Shown here one piece after another: positions 34,682-42,507 of a stretch of DNA of 64,000 bases; the first letter of the stretch is position 1, and each line of letters starts with the position of its first letter. The position numbers and the translations under genes are program-made. Below the pieces are notes generated by a model. That model did no database searches. It saw nothing but the letters and a program-made list of their open reading frames with translations, and was not told where the DNA came from. The stretch lies in assembly GCA_020633415.1 (NCBI GenBank), contig JACKDQ010000009.1, forward strand, positions 124,001 through 188,000, in the 5' to 3' direction. The DNA is from Deltaproteobacteria bacterium. Lineage in GTDB: Bacteria; Myxococcota_A; Polyangia; GCA-2747355.

Positions 34682-35695
34682 ATGTCAGTGCGCGTCGCTA
34701 TCAACGGATTTGGTCGAATCGGCCGCTGTGTGACGAGGATTTGGGCCCAAGAAACCAGCGACATCGAGCTCGTCGCGATCAACGACCTCACCGATGATCA
34801 GATGCTTGCTCATCTGCTGAAGTACGACTCGGTGCATCGACGATTCCCCGGCACCGTCGACGTCGCGGATGAACTGCTGACGATCAACGGCAAACAGGTC
34901 AAGAGCTTCGCCGAGCGCGACCCACAAAAGCTGCCCTGGAAAGAACTCGAAGTCGACATCGTCCTCGAATGCACGGGACTGTTTACCAAGCGCGAGGCTG
35001 CGGCCAAACACCTCGACGCGGGCGCCAAGAAGGTCATCCTCAGCGCACCCGCCAAAGGTGACATCGACGCCACGATGTGCTTTGGCATCAACACCGACAT
35101 TTACGACGCCGGCAAGCACCATGTGATCAGCAACGCCTCATGCACGACAAACTGCCTCGCCCCCGTCGCCAAGGTACTCAATGACAACTTCGGCATAGAA
35201 TCCGGCATGATGACCACCATTCATGCGTACACCAACGATCAACGCGTGCTCGACGCTCCACACAAGGATTATCGCCGTGCTCGCGCGTGCGCGGTAAGCA
35301 TGATTCCGACGACGACCGGCGCCGCCCGTGCGATCGGCTTGGTTCTGCCCGAACTCAAGGGCAAACTCGATGGCTTCGCGATCCGCGTGCCGACAGCCAA
35401 CGTCTCAGTGGTCGACTTGACCGCGCGACTGGCCAAACCCGCAACCAAAGATGCGATCAACGCAGCGCTGCGTGACGCGGCGAACGGCGAGCTCAAGGGC
35501 GTTCTAGAGGCCGTTGACGAACCGCTGGTATCGATCGACTTCGTGGGCAGCACCTACTCCTCCTCGGCGGACCTGGACTCAACGATGGTGATGGACAACG
35601 GTCGCTCGGCCAAAGTCGTGACCTGGTACGACAACGAGATGGGTTATTCTTCGCGACTCTGGGACATGACCCGGTTTGTCGCCAGCAAGCTCTAA
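34682..35695 (+). CDS. gap: Glyceraldehyde-3-phosphate dehydrogenase
   Basis: NAD-dependent oxidation and phosphorylation of glyceraldehyde 3-phosphate in glycolysis. ATG 34682 follows AAAAGGAG (34666-34673) and gives the family start VRVAINGFGRIGR; the upstream in-frame extension is not coding-like. The 337-residue protein has the active site SCTTNCLAP, TIHAYTNDQ, PTTTGAA and WYDNEMGYS. It opens the gap-pgk-tpiA-secG cluster. An inverted-repeat-rich 83-base spacer separates it from pgk. Confidence 0.98.
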   Translation: MSVRVAINGFGRIGRCVTRIWAQETSDIELVAINDLTDDQMLAHLLKYDSVHRRFPGTVDVADELLTINGKQVKSFAERDPQKLPWKELEVDIVLECTGLFTKREAAAKHLDAGAKKVILSAPAKGDIDATMCFGINTDIYDAGKHHVISNASCTTNCLAPVAKVLNDNFGIESGMMTTIHAYTNDQRVLDAPHKDYRRARACAVSMIPTTTGAARAIGLVLPELKGKLDGFAIRVPTANVSVVDLTARLAKPATKDAINAALRDAANGELKGVLEAVDEPLVSIDFVGSTYSSSADLDSTMVMDNGRSAKVVTWYDNEMGYSSRLWDMTRFVASKL

Positions 35696-35705
35696 ACCGC
35701 CTAAA

Positions 35706-35759
35706 GGCGCGTTCGACGCGCCATTGCCGCGCGCGGCGATGCGACCCAACGCCGCGCGC
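35706..35759 (+). other. Two intergenic hairpins between gap and pgk
   Basis: First hairpin: ggcgcg (35706-35711) pairs with cgcgcc (35717-35722) across ttcga. Second: a 10-bp perfect stem, 35729-35738 with 35750-35759, loop 11 bases. Neither is followed by a T tract, so read-through into pgk is expected; they may mark an RNA processing site or stabilise the gap message. Confidence 0.5.
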
Positions 35760-35778
35760 TCTTGGACTTGGAGGAGTC

Positions 35779-36963
35779 ATGGCGATCAAGCGCCTCGACG
35801 AGCTCGCCGTTGCTGGTAAGCGCGTTTTCTGCCGCGTGGATTTCAACGTACCGTTAACCGACGACGGCAACGTCAGCGATGACACCCGCATTAGCAAAGT
35901 GCTGCCGACGATCAAACGCCTACGCGATGCCGGTGCACGCGTAATCTGCGCGTCTCATCTCGGACGCCCCAAAGGCAAGGTCGTCGAGAAGTTGCGGATG
36001 GAACCAGTCGGCGCGCGACTCGCCGATCTCCTCGGCGACGGTGACGTATTGGTAACCGATGAGCCGTCCGGCGACGGCGCTCGTCAGGTAATCGATCGCG
36101 CCCGTGAAGGCGACGTAGTGCTGCTTGAGAACCTGCGCTTCGATGCGCGCGAGACCGAGAACGAAGACAGCTTTGCGCGTGAGCTTGCTGCCCTGGCCGA
36201 CATCTACCTCAACGACGCATTCGGCACCGCGCACCGCGCCCATGCCTCGACGGTGGGCATGGTGCAATACGTCGAGCAGCGCGGCGCAGGATTGCTGATG
36301 TTCAGAGAGCTAGAGATGCTTGGGCGCTTGCTCTCTGGCGCGCCCAAACCGTTTATCGCCATCCTCGGCGGCGCCAAGGTTTCGGACAAACTGCCGGTGA
36401 TCACCAACCTACTCGGCAAGGTCGATGCACTGATCATCGGTGGTGCAATGGCCAACACGTTCATCGCCGCGCAAGGTGGAGCGCTCGGGCGATCGATGGT
36501 TGAATCCGATGCACTCGACGCCGCAAGACAGGTGCTCGCCCGCGCGCAGAGCAAAGGCGTCGACCTGCTATTGCCTGTCGACGCCGTCGTCGCCCCCAGT
36601 CTCGACGCCGCCGGTGGGGAGACCGTCCCCGCAGACGCAATTCCGGCCGAACAGATGGCATTGGACATCGGTCCACAAACGCTCGCCGCCTACCGCGACC
36701 GCTTGAGCAGCGCCGGCGCGGTGTTCTGGAACGGTCCGATGGGGGTCTTCGAGAAGGAGCCCTTCGCCGCAGGCACAATGGGCATTGCTGAAGCCGTCGC
36801 CGCATCCTCGGCGATGAGCGTCGTCGGCGGTGGTGATTCCGTCGCCGCGGTGGTCAAGAGCGGCACAGCGGACAAGATCACGCATATCTCGACGGGCGGC
36901 GGTGCATCACTCGAATTCATGAGCGGCAAGACACTCCCAGGCGTCGCCGCGCTGGAGGTCTAA
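35779..36963 (+). CDS. pgk: Phosphoglycerate kinase
   Basis: Transfers phosphate from 1,3-bisphosphoglycerate to ADP. 394 residues, normal length. The ATG is preceded by a strong SD (ggaggag just upstream). Motifs include RVDFNVPL, ASHLGRPKGK, ENLRFDARE, LNDAFGTAHRAHAS, ILGGAKVSDK, FWNGPMGVFE and GGGDSVAAV near the C-terminus. Only one base separates its stop from the GTG of tpiA, implying coupled translation. Confidence 0.98.
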   Translation: MAIKRLDELAVAGKRVFCRVDFNVPLTDDGNVSDDTRISKVLPTIKRLRDAGARVICASHLGRPKGKVVEKLRMEPVGARLADLLGDGDVLVTDEPSGDGARQVIDRAREGDVVLLENLRFDARETENEDSFARELAALADIYLNDAFGTAHRAHASTVGMVQYVEQRGAGLLMFRELEMLGRLLSGAPKPFIAILGGAKVSDKLPVITNLLGKVDALIIGGAMANTFIAAQGGALGRSMVESDALDAARQVLARAQSKGVDLLLPVDAVVAPSLDAAGGETVPADAIPAEQMALDIGPQTLAAYRDRLSSAGAVFWNGPMGVFEKEPFAAGTMGIAEAVAASSAMSVVGGGDSVAAVVKSGTADKITHISTGGGASLEFMSGKTLPGVAALEV

Positions 36964-36964
36964 C

Positions 36965-37723
36965 GTGTCGCGGCGACCGATCATCGTTGGCAACTGGAAG
37001 ATGAACAACAACTGCGGCGAGTCGCTTGAATTAGCGCGCGCGCTGCGCAACGCCCTCGGCGGATTGTCCAACATCGACGTCGGCATTGCGCCGCCATACA
37101 CCGCACTTTACGCGGTCGCCAAACACAACGAGGGCAGCAAGCTACTGCTCGCCGCTCAAAACATGCACGAAGCGGCCTCTGGCGCGTATACCGGTGAGAT
37201 CTCAGCGGAGATGCTAACGGACGTCGGCTGCAGCCATGTGATACTCGGCCATTCGGAACGGCGTCACGTGTTCGGCGAAACCGACGGCCGCATCAACGCA
37301 AAAGTGAAAGCGGCGATCGCTGCATCGCTCAAACCAATTCTCTGCCTCGGCGAGACCCTCGAGCAGCGCGAAGCCGGCCAGACCAACCAGGTCGTCGGCG
37401 CGCAGCTCAGCGCCGGCCTAGCCGGCGTGGCGGCGGAACAGCTCGGCGGGTTGGTTTTGGCCTATGAGCCCGTCTGGGCGATCGGCACCGGCAAGGTGGC
37501 GACGACCGCTCAAGCGCAGGAAGTTCATGCATTTTTGCGCCAGGAGCTGCGCAAGGCCTACGGCGCGGCGCTCGCAGAGAAGGTCCGCATCCAGTACGGC
37601 GGCAGCGTAAAGCCTGATAATGTCAGCGGTTTAATGGCCCAGCCCGACATCGACGGCGCCCTCGTCGGCGGCGCTAGCCTCAAGGCGGACGCTTTCCTCG
37701 GTATCTTGAAGTACAACGCGTAA
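36965..37723 (+). CDS. tpiA: Triosephosphate isomerase
   Basis: Interconverts dihydroxyacetone phosphate and glyceraldehyde 3-phosphate. The 252-residue TIM barrel starts with GTG and has VGNWKMNN (Asn/Lys of the active site), ILGHSERRHVF (electrophilic His), AYEPVWAIGTGK (catalytic Glu and mobile loop) and IQYGGSVKPDN. It follows pgk by one base and precedes secG by 94 bases, the common gap-pgk-tpiA-secG order. Confidence 0.98.
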   Translation: MSRRPIIVGNWKMNNNCGESLELARALRNALGGLSNIDVGIAPPYTALYAVAKHNEGSKLLLAAQNMHEAASGAYTGEISAEMLTDVGCSHVILGHSERRHVFGETDGRINAKVKAAIAASLKPILCLGETLEQREAGQTNQVVGAQLSAGLAGVAAEQLGGLVLAYEPVWAIGTGKVATTAQAQEVHAFLRQELRKAYGAALAEKVRIQYGGSVKPDNVSGLMAQPDIDGALVGGASLKADAFLGILKYNA

Positions 37724-37817
37724 CGTGCTACGCCTCTTGCGCTTTTGAGCAGCGGGCGGTGCCAGGCGGGTGCCGCTAGCCCTCAATAACCGTTCATTCA
37801 GCAAACGGCGATTTTTC

Positions 37818-38381
37818 ATGGCGACCTTTGTTACGATCATCCACGTCATCGTCTGTCTCTTTCTGATCCTGGTGATCTTGCTGCAAGCCGGCAAGGGTGC
37901 GGGCATGGGCGGAGGCATCTTTGGTGGTGCTAGCCAGACCGTGTTCGGTGGGCGCGGCGCAGGAAACTTCCTGACCAAGACCACCTCGGTGATGGCGGTC
38001 CTGTTCATGCTTACCTCGGCCGTGCTCGCTTTCGATGCCAGCCGCTCGGAAGACCCGCGACTCAAGGCTCGCGAGGCTGAAGCGAAAAAGCGCAAGGAAG
38101 CACAACTGAAGCTTGAGCGCGAAAAGATCGAGAAGGCGCGCAAGGCGATGCAAAAGGGCGACGCCAAGAAGAGCGACCAGAAGAGCGACACTCCAGCGGC
38201 GACGGAGAGCAAGCCAGCTAAAGCCAAGCCAGTTGAAGCCAAGCCAGTTGAAGCCAAGCCAACAACTCCTGCCCCAGCAAAGCAAGCCACTAGCGCCACG
38301 CCTGCCGCGGCTAAGCAGCCGCCGGCGGACAAACCGGCCGCCGCTAAGTCAGGTGGCGATACCACACCCGCCAAGCCTTAG
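37818..38381 (+). CDS. secG: SecG protein-export subunit with long tail
   Basis: Third subunit of the SecYEG translocon. The ATG at 37818 gives the family start (MATFVTIIHVIVCLFLILVI) rather than the upstream opening at 37770. Two TM helices (about 2-22 and 55-73) flank the hallmark QAGKGAGMGGGIFGGASQTVFG loop region. The 187-residue length is far above the usual 75-110: after the second helix comes a charged helix (EAEAKKRKEAQLKLEREKIE) and a Lys/Pro/Ala tail containing KPVEA repeats. The tail is cytoplasmic or periplasmic depending on SecG topology and its role is unknown. Confidence 0.93.
   Translation: MATFVTIIHVIVCLFLILVILLQAGKGAGMGGGIFGGASQTVFGGRGAGNFLTKTTSVMAVLFMLTSAVLAFDASRSEDPRLKAREAEAKKRKEAQLKLEREKIEKARKAMQKGDAKKSDQKSDTPAATESKPAKAKPVEAKPVEAKPTTPAPAKQATSATPAAAKQPPADKPAAAKSGGDTTPAKP
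38221..38265 (+). repeat. 15-bp tandem repeat in secG tail
   Basis: Unit aagccaagccagttg occurs at 38221-38235 and 38236-38250, then a degenerate third copy from 38251. It encodes the KPVEA repeat in the SecG C-terminal tail and keeps frame. Confidence 0.85.
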
Positions 38382-38404
38382 TCGTTGCCTGAGCGAAGGC
38401 GCGT

Positions 38405-39283
38405 TTGAAAGTTCCTGCGCGGAAGACTAGCATCGCAAGCGTGCGCTTCGTTAAGTACCAGGGTCTGGGAAACGACTTCATTCTGATCGCAGACATTCTC
38501 GCCGACGATAGCCCGCCCTATCGTCAGCGTCTGGCACGTCAGCTCTGCGATCGTCACTTCGGCATTGGCGCCGACGGGCTGTTGTTTGTCGACCCGGCGC
38601 GTTCCACGGCAGCCGTGGCCACGATGCACGTGGTCAATGCCGATGGCAGCGAGCCAGAGATGTGCGGCAACGGTCTACGCTGCGTTGCGTTGCACCTCGC
38701 TGAGCGGCCCGAGCATCTTGCGGCATCACGGCTGTTGATCGACACCCCGGCAGGTCCGCGTGAGTGTCTGGTGGATCGCCTCGGCGACGGCCTGGCAAGA
38801 GTCACAGTCGACATGGGCGTCGCCACACTAACCGGCGAGCACCTGCCATCCACAACGACGCCCTGGCTCGAACAACCCGTCGCCGATGGGAGCCTGAGCG
38901 GCTCAGCGGTCAACGTCGGAAACCCTCATCTGGTAATCTTCAGCGAAACCGAACCGCAGCAGCTGCTCGCCGCCCATGGCGCCACGCTGGAGCTCCACCC
39001 GCGTTTTCGGCAGCGAACCAACGTCGAATTCGTCCGCCAGAGCGGTCCATCCCAGTTTGAAGTCGCGGTTTGGGAACGTGGTTGCGGACCAACGCTAGCT
39101 TGCGGCAGCGGCGCATGCGCCGTGGCCTACGCCGCCGTGAGACTTGGGCGACTCGCGGCAGACACACCGGCTACGGTCCAGCTGCCGGGCGGGGCGCTAG
39201 CGATCACCGTCGACGGGAAAAGCGATCGCGTGTTGATGGAAGGACCCGCCGAGCGCGTCTTTAGCGGTAGCGTGGAGATCTAG
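38405..39283 (+). CDS. dapF: Diaminopimelate epimerase
   Basis: Converts LL- to meso-diaminopimelate for lysine and peptidoglycan synthesis. The two catalytic Cys lie in EMCGNGLRC and TLACGSGACAV; KYQGLGNDFILI near the start and NVGNPHLVIF are further signatures. The TTG at 38405 has GAAGG five bases upstream but adds 12 residues before the conserved start; GTG 38441 gives the usual family length (280 aa) without a clear SD. It starts 23 bases after the secG stop. Confidence 0.96.
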   Translation: MKVPARKTSIASVRFVKYQGLGNDFILIADILADDSPPYRQRLARQLCDRHFGIGADGLLFVDPARSTAAVATMHVVNADGSEPEMCGNGLRCVALHLAERPEHLAASRLLIDTPAGPRECLVDRLGDGLARVTVDMGVATLTGEHLPSTTTPWLEQPVADGSLSGSAVNVGNPHLVIFSETEPQQLLAAHGATLELHPRFRQRTNVEFVRQSGPSQFEVAVWERGCGPTLACGSGACAVAYAAVRLGRLAADTPATVQLPGGALAITVDGKSDRVLMEGPAERVFSGSVEI

Positions 39284-39291
39284 CCCGCGGG

Positions 39292-39918
39292 CTAATCCCA
39301 CGTCCCCTCTTCCTTGTTGAACTTCTCGTGCTTAACTTCAAGCGTCGTACTGCCAGACAAACCGGCGACCTTCGCGATCAGCACGGTTTTGCCTTCGGTC
39401 AACGTCTTAACATTGCCTTGGGCATCGATCGTCGCTACCGCCGGATTCGAACTTTCCCAGGTCACCGTTCCGATCGCCAATAGCGGGCGGTCCTGATCGT
39501 CGAGGACGCTCGCCCGGAACTTCCGCGTGACCCCAAGGTTGAGTCGCGCGCCGTCGGGATCGATCGTCACCTTCTTGGCGATTTGAACGACAACTGAGAC
39601 CTCTTGCTTGACGTTGCCCGCCTTGGCCAGCACGGTGCCAGTGCCCGACTTCACCGCGCGGATCAGCCCATCGCTCGCGGCACTAACGATCGTCGGTGTC
39701 AGGCTGGCGAAACTGACCGGCACGCCCTCAAGCGGGCTTCCCGAGCTATCCTTGACAACCGCTCTGAGCTGCAGCTGTCGCCGCTCGTGGGTCAGGCGGA
39801 TCGTCTCGGGCGAGACATCGATCGCCGCTGGCGACTTGCAGCCGCCGCACGCAACGGCCAGCACCAGCAAGGCCAGCTTGCTCGCCCGGTGGGAGCCAGA
39901 AAACACATCCACTTTCAT
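39292..39918 (-). CDS. Exported protein with Ig-like (BIG_2) repeats
   Basis: 208-residue surface or periplasmic protein from ATG 39918 (SD GGAGA upstream; an upstream in-frame start at 39942 overlaps a terminator). The signal MKVDVFSGSHRASKLALLVLAVACGGC ends in a Cys that may be lipidated, although CGGC is not an ideal lipobox. Two bacterial Ig-like domains follow: residues about 35-115 (VSFASLTPTIVSAASDGLIRAV) and 120-200 (VTWESSNPAVATIDAQGNVK). No partner is obvious; it lies downstream of the minus-strand ExbB/ExbD operon beyond its terminator. Confidence 0.82.
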   Translation of the reverse strand: MKVDVFSGSHRASKLALLVLAVACGGCKSPAAIDVSPETIRLTHERRQLQLRAVVKDSSGSPLEGVPVSFASLTPTIVSAASDGLIRAVKSGTGTVLAKAGNVKQEVSVVVQIAKKVTIDPDGARLNLGVTRKFRASVLDDQDRPLLAIGTVTWESSNPAVATIDAQGNVKTLTEGKTVLIAKVAGLSGSTTLEVKHEKFNKEEGTWD

Positions 39919-39942
39919 TTCGACCGTCTCCGCAAATAGCAC

Positions 39943-39976
39943 AAAAAAAGAGAGCGCCCAACAAGTGGCGCTCTCT
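39943..39976 (-). terminator. Rho-independent terminator of the minus-strand ExbB/ExbD operon
   Basis: A perfect 10-bp stem (39949-39958 with 39967-39976, loop 8 bases). On the minus strand the hairpin is followed directly by seven T residues (39943-39949). It lies 46 bases after the stop of the ExbB-ExbD fusion gene, ending that transcript and insulating the BIG_2 protein gene. Confidence 0.92.
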
Positions 39977-40021
39977 GTATCAAACGGCTCCCGCGGGCGG
40001 TGCGTACCTAGCAGAATCCTG

Positions 40022-41293
40022 CTAGGACTCGCCCTGCTTCTCCTGACGCCGTACTGCGAACATCAGGTTGGTGTAGCCCGCGACACCAGCTGAATACATC
40101 ACCTTCTTGATCACCTTAAAGTCGACGTTTTCGTCGACGGTAAGAATCAGCTCGCCCTTGAAGTCTTGGTTCGGGTGGGTCTGCTTCCAGTTGGCCTTGT
40201 AGGTCTCGAGGTTCTCGACCAGCCGCACGATCTTCCAGTCGGGACCTTCGTCCGCCATCAGCTCGTTGGCGCGAGCGACCTCCGCCCCCTCCAGCGTGAT
40301 CACGCCGCGCTCGGGGTCAGCCTCGGGCTGCGAAATCGCGATAATCGGTGCACGCTCGAGGTTCTCAACCTTGGCCGCAAACGGCAGCTTGATATCCTTC
40401 GACGCCGTGCCGATCTCACCGGTCGCCGAGAAGCTCATCAGCAAGAAGATGACCATCACGATGAACATGTCGATCAGTGGCGTGAGCTGCAAAGCAGCAA
40501 ACGTTGATTTCTTACCACCATGAGCGCCGTGCTGCTTGTTGAGACCTGCGTAGGTCATCAGGTGCGGATGGGGCGCTTTGATCGGTTTGGCCTCCTGCTT
40601 GGAGGTCGAGAAATTCGCCTTCCACGCGCGGTAGACGCGCAGCGAAAGGTGGTTGAGTTGGTCGATCACCTGTTGGGTCTTGCCGTTGATCACCGAATAA
40701 GCGACCAGCGCGAAAATGCCCGTGAGCAGACCAAACGCCGTGCAATTCATCGCCTCGGAGATACCCGCGGCCAGCTGCGTCGCTTTGTCGCCGTAGTCAC
40801 CAGACTTACCCACGGCACCAAACGAGTGGATCAGACCAACGATCGTACCGAACAACCCCATCAGCGTGGCGACGTTGCCCATCAGCGCCAGGTAACCCGT
40901 GCGCTTTTCGATCTGCGGAACCTCGGAATAGGCCGCAGTGTCCATCGCCTTGAGCACTTCCATCTGACCGCGATTGGATTGGCTCAGACCAGCTTCGACG
41001 ATGCGCGCCAACGGCCGATTCCGATGGGCCTGGCATGTTTGCAGAGCGCCGTTCAAGTCACCACCCGCGAGCTGTTGCCGCAGACGATCGACAAAACCTC
41101 GCGCGTCGAAGGACGCGCGAAACATCGTCATCGCGCGATCGATGGTGAGCCAAAGGCTCATGAACAGGGAAAACAGGATCAGCCGCATGCCCCAGCCGCC
41201 CTCTTGGAAGGGCTGTCCCAGCCCGCCAAGCCAGCTGGGCTGAACCACCGCTGAGACCAACACGGCCAATATAAAAACGATCAAGCCGACCAT
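40022..41293 (-). CDS. ExbB/TolQ-ExbD/TolR single-chain fusion
   Basis: 423-residue protein joining both halves of a proton-driven energy transducer. Residues 1-225 are MotA/TolQ/ExbB: N-terminal TMs (about 2-20 and 35-51), EGGWGM at 31-36, then the two-TM channel core (GYLALMGNVATLMGLFGTIV and EAMNCTAFGLLTGIFALVAY). A Lys/His/Gly-rich linker spans about 228-263. From 264 it is ExbD/TolR: one TM with the proton-carrying Asp275 in LTPLIDMFIVMVIF, then a periplasmic domain ending LILTVDENVDFKVIKKVMYS. ExbB C-terminus and ExbD N-terminus are both cytoplasmic, so the fusion is topologically sensible. A 5:2 ExbB:ExbD stoichiometry could not come from this chain alone. Last gene of its operon. Confidence 0.9.
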   Translation of the reverse strand: MVGLIVFILAVLVSAVVQPSWLGGLGQPFQEGGWGMRLILFSLFMSLWLTIDRAMTMFRASFDARGFVDRLRQQLAGGDLNGALQTCQAHRNRPLARIVEAGLSQSNRGQMEVLKAMDTAAYSEVPQIEKRTGYLALMGNVATLMGLFGTIVGLIHSFGAVGKSGDYGDKATQLAAGISEAMNCTAFGLLTGIFALVAYSVINGKTQQVIDQLNHLSLRVYRAWKANFSTSKQEAKPIKAPHPHLMTYAGLNKQHGAHGGKKSTFAALQLTPLIDMFIVMVIFLLMSFSATGEIGTASKDIKLPFAAKVENLERAPIIAISQPEADPERGVITLEGAEVARANELMADEGPDWKIVRLVENLETYKANWKQTHPNQDFKGELILTVDENVDFKVIKKVMYSAGVAGYTNLMFAVRRQEKQGES

Positions 41294-41344
41294 CAGCTTA
41301 TCTCCTCGACGTCGGTCGACACAGCGGCCTCCGACGTCGCAGCG

Positions 41345-41824
41345 CTACAATGCCGCCGAAGCGTCCGTCACGCGTATCTGGCTAAAATGCTGCTCCAGCG
41401 CGATGTCCATCGTCGCGATCACATACTGGTAGCGGATTCCGTCCTCGACAGCGACCGTCAGGTCGTTCTTATCCGGTTTCTGCACCTTGATCTCGCGTAG
41501 CCGCTTGCCCAACTCACCGGCGTCGTAGATCTTGCCCTGTTTGGGGATCACGACGCGGCTCGGTCCAGCGGTCAGCGTGTAGCCGTCCTCGCCAACCAAG
41601 ATCGTGATCTTGAGCTGTGGCTCGGGTGGCTTCTCTTCACGCTCGACCGCGGATGACCGCTTGGCCTGGCTAACCTTAATCCGCGCCATCTGCGTCCAAA
41701 CAGCCGTGATCAGCAGAAAGCAGATACAGCAGACCAACAGGTCGATGAACGGCACCAGGTTCAGTTCGGCGTCGACAGGCTTCTTTCCGCCCTTGCCACC
41801 GCCGGTATCGATTGAAACACCCAT
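41345..41824 (-). CDS. ExbD/TolR biopolymer transport protein
   Basis: 159-residue ExbD-family protein. A short cytoplasmic N-terminus (KGGKKPVDAELNLVPFID) leads into one TM (about 25-47) with the essential Asp in LVPFIDLL and an unusual run of Cys (LLVCCICFLL). The periplasmic domain (KITILVGEDGYTL, KPDKNDLTVAVEDGIRYQYV, RVTDASA) follows the family pattern. It lies 9 bases after the ExbB gene at 41834 and 51 bases before the ExbB-ExbD fusion gene, so it should pair with that ExbB. Confidence 0.92.
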   Translation of the reverse strand: MGVSIDTGGGKGGKKPVDAELNLVPFIDLLVCCICFLLITAVWTQMARIKVSQAKRSSAVEREEKPPEPQLKITILVGEDGYTLTAGPSRVVIPKQGKIYDAGELGKRLREIKVQKPDKNDLTVAVEDGIRYQYVIATMDIALEQHFSQIRVTDASAAL

Positions 41825-41833
41825 CGGCGACTC

Positions 41834-42484
41834 CTAGGCGGCAGGCGGCGCCGCCTGACGCGAACTGCTGATCAAGTTGCTCATTTGCGCCGACACCTCG
41901 TTGATGTCGTCCAAGATCGCCTGAGTCTTGCCGTTGAGCACGGCGAAGGCCAGCAGCGAGACGATACCGACCAGCAAGCCGAACGCCGTACAGTTCATCG
42001 CTTCCGAAATACCGCGCGCAAGCATCGTCGCCTTTTGCGAGGGGTCGATGCCGGCCACGGCGCCGAAGGAGTGGATCAGACCAACGATCGTCCCCAACAG
42101 CCCCATCAGCGTGGCGACGTTACCGATCATCGCCAGATAGCCGGTGCGCTTTTCGATCAGCGGGATCTCACGCAAGCTGGCCTCGTCCATCGCCGACTGC
42201 ACTTCGGCGTCCGATTTGTTGATCTTCATCAAACCGGCCTGGACGATGCGTGTCATCGGCTTGGACGTACCGCTGCAGACTTTGATCGCCTGGGCGATAT
42301 TGCCCTGCGCGACCAGCTTCTGCATCAAGCCCATGAACTGCCGTTTGTCGATCCCGGAACGGACGAACAGGCAGATGATGCGGTCAATGGCGATGCCGAC
42401 CGCAAAGATCGACAGTACCAGGATCGGCCACATACCCCAGCCGCCCTCGGTGAACGCTTCGTTGAGAGTGTGAATAAAGCCCAT
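41834..42484 (-). CDS. MotA/TolQ/ExbB proton channel protein
   Basis: 216-residue three-TM ExbB-family protein: TM1 about 16-38 following EGGWGMWPILVLSIF, cytoplasmic helices (GNIAQAIKVCSG, SLREIPLIEKRTGY), then the channel pair GNVATLMGLLGTIVGLIHSF and EAMNCTAFGLLVGIVSLLAF with a short periplasmic turn AGIDPSQK. It is followed 9 bases on by its probable ExbD partner and preceded by another ExbB paralogue, so two ExbB genes adjoin in the operon. Closest in sequence to the ExbB half of the downstream fusion. Confidence 0.93.
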   Translation of the reverse strand: MGFIHTLNEAFTEGGWGMWPILVLSIFAVGIAIDRIICLFVRSGIDKRQFMGLMQKLVAQGNIAQAIKVCSGTSKPMTRIVQAGLMKINKSDAEVQSAMDEASLREIPLIEKRTGYLAMIGNVATLMGLLGTIVGLIHSFGAVAGIDPSQKATMLARGISEAMNCTAFGLLVGIVSLLAFAVLNGKTQAILDDINEVSAQMSNLISSSRQAAPPAA

Positions 42485-42507
42485 CGAGATGCCTCCTACG
42501 AGGGACG

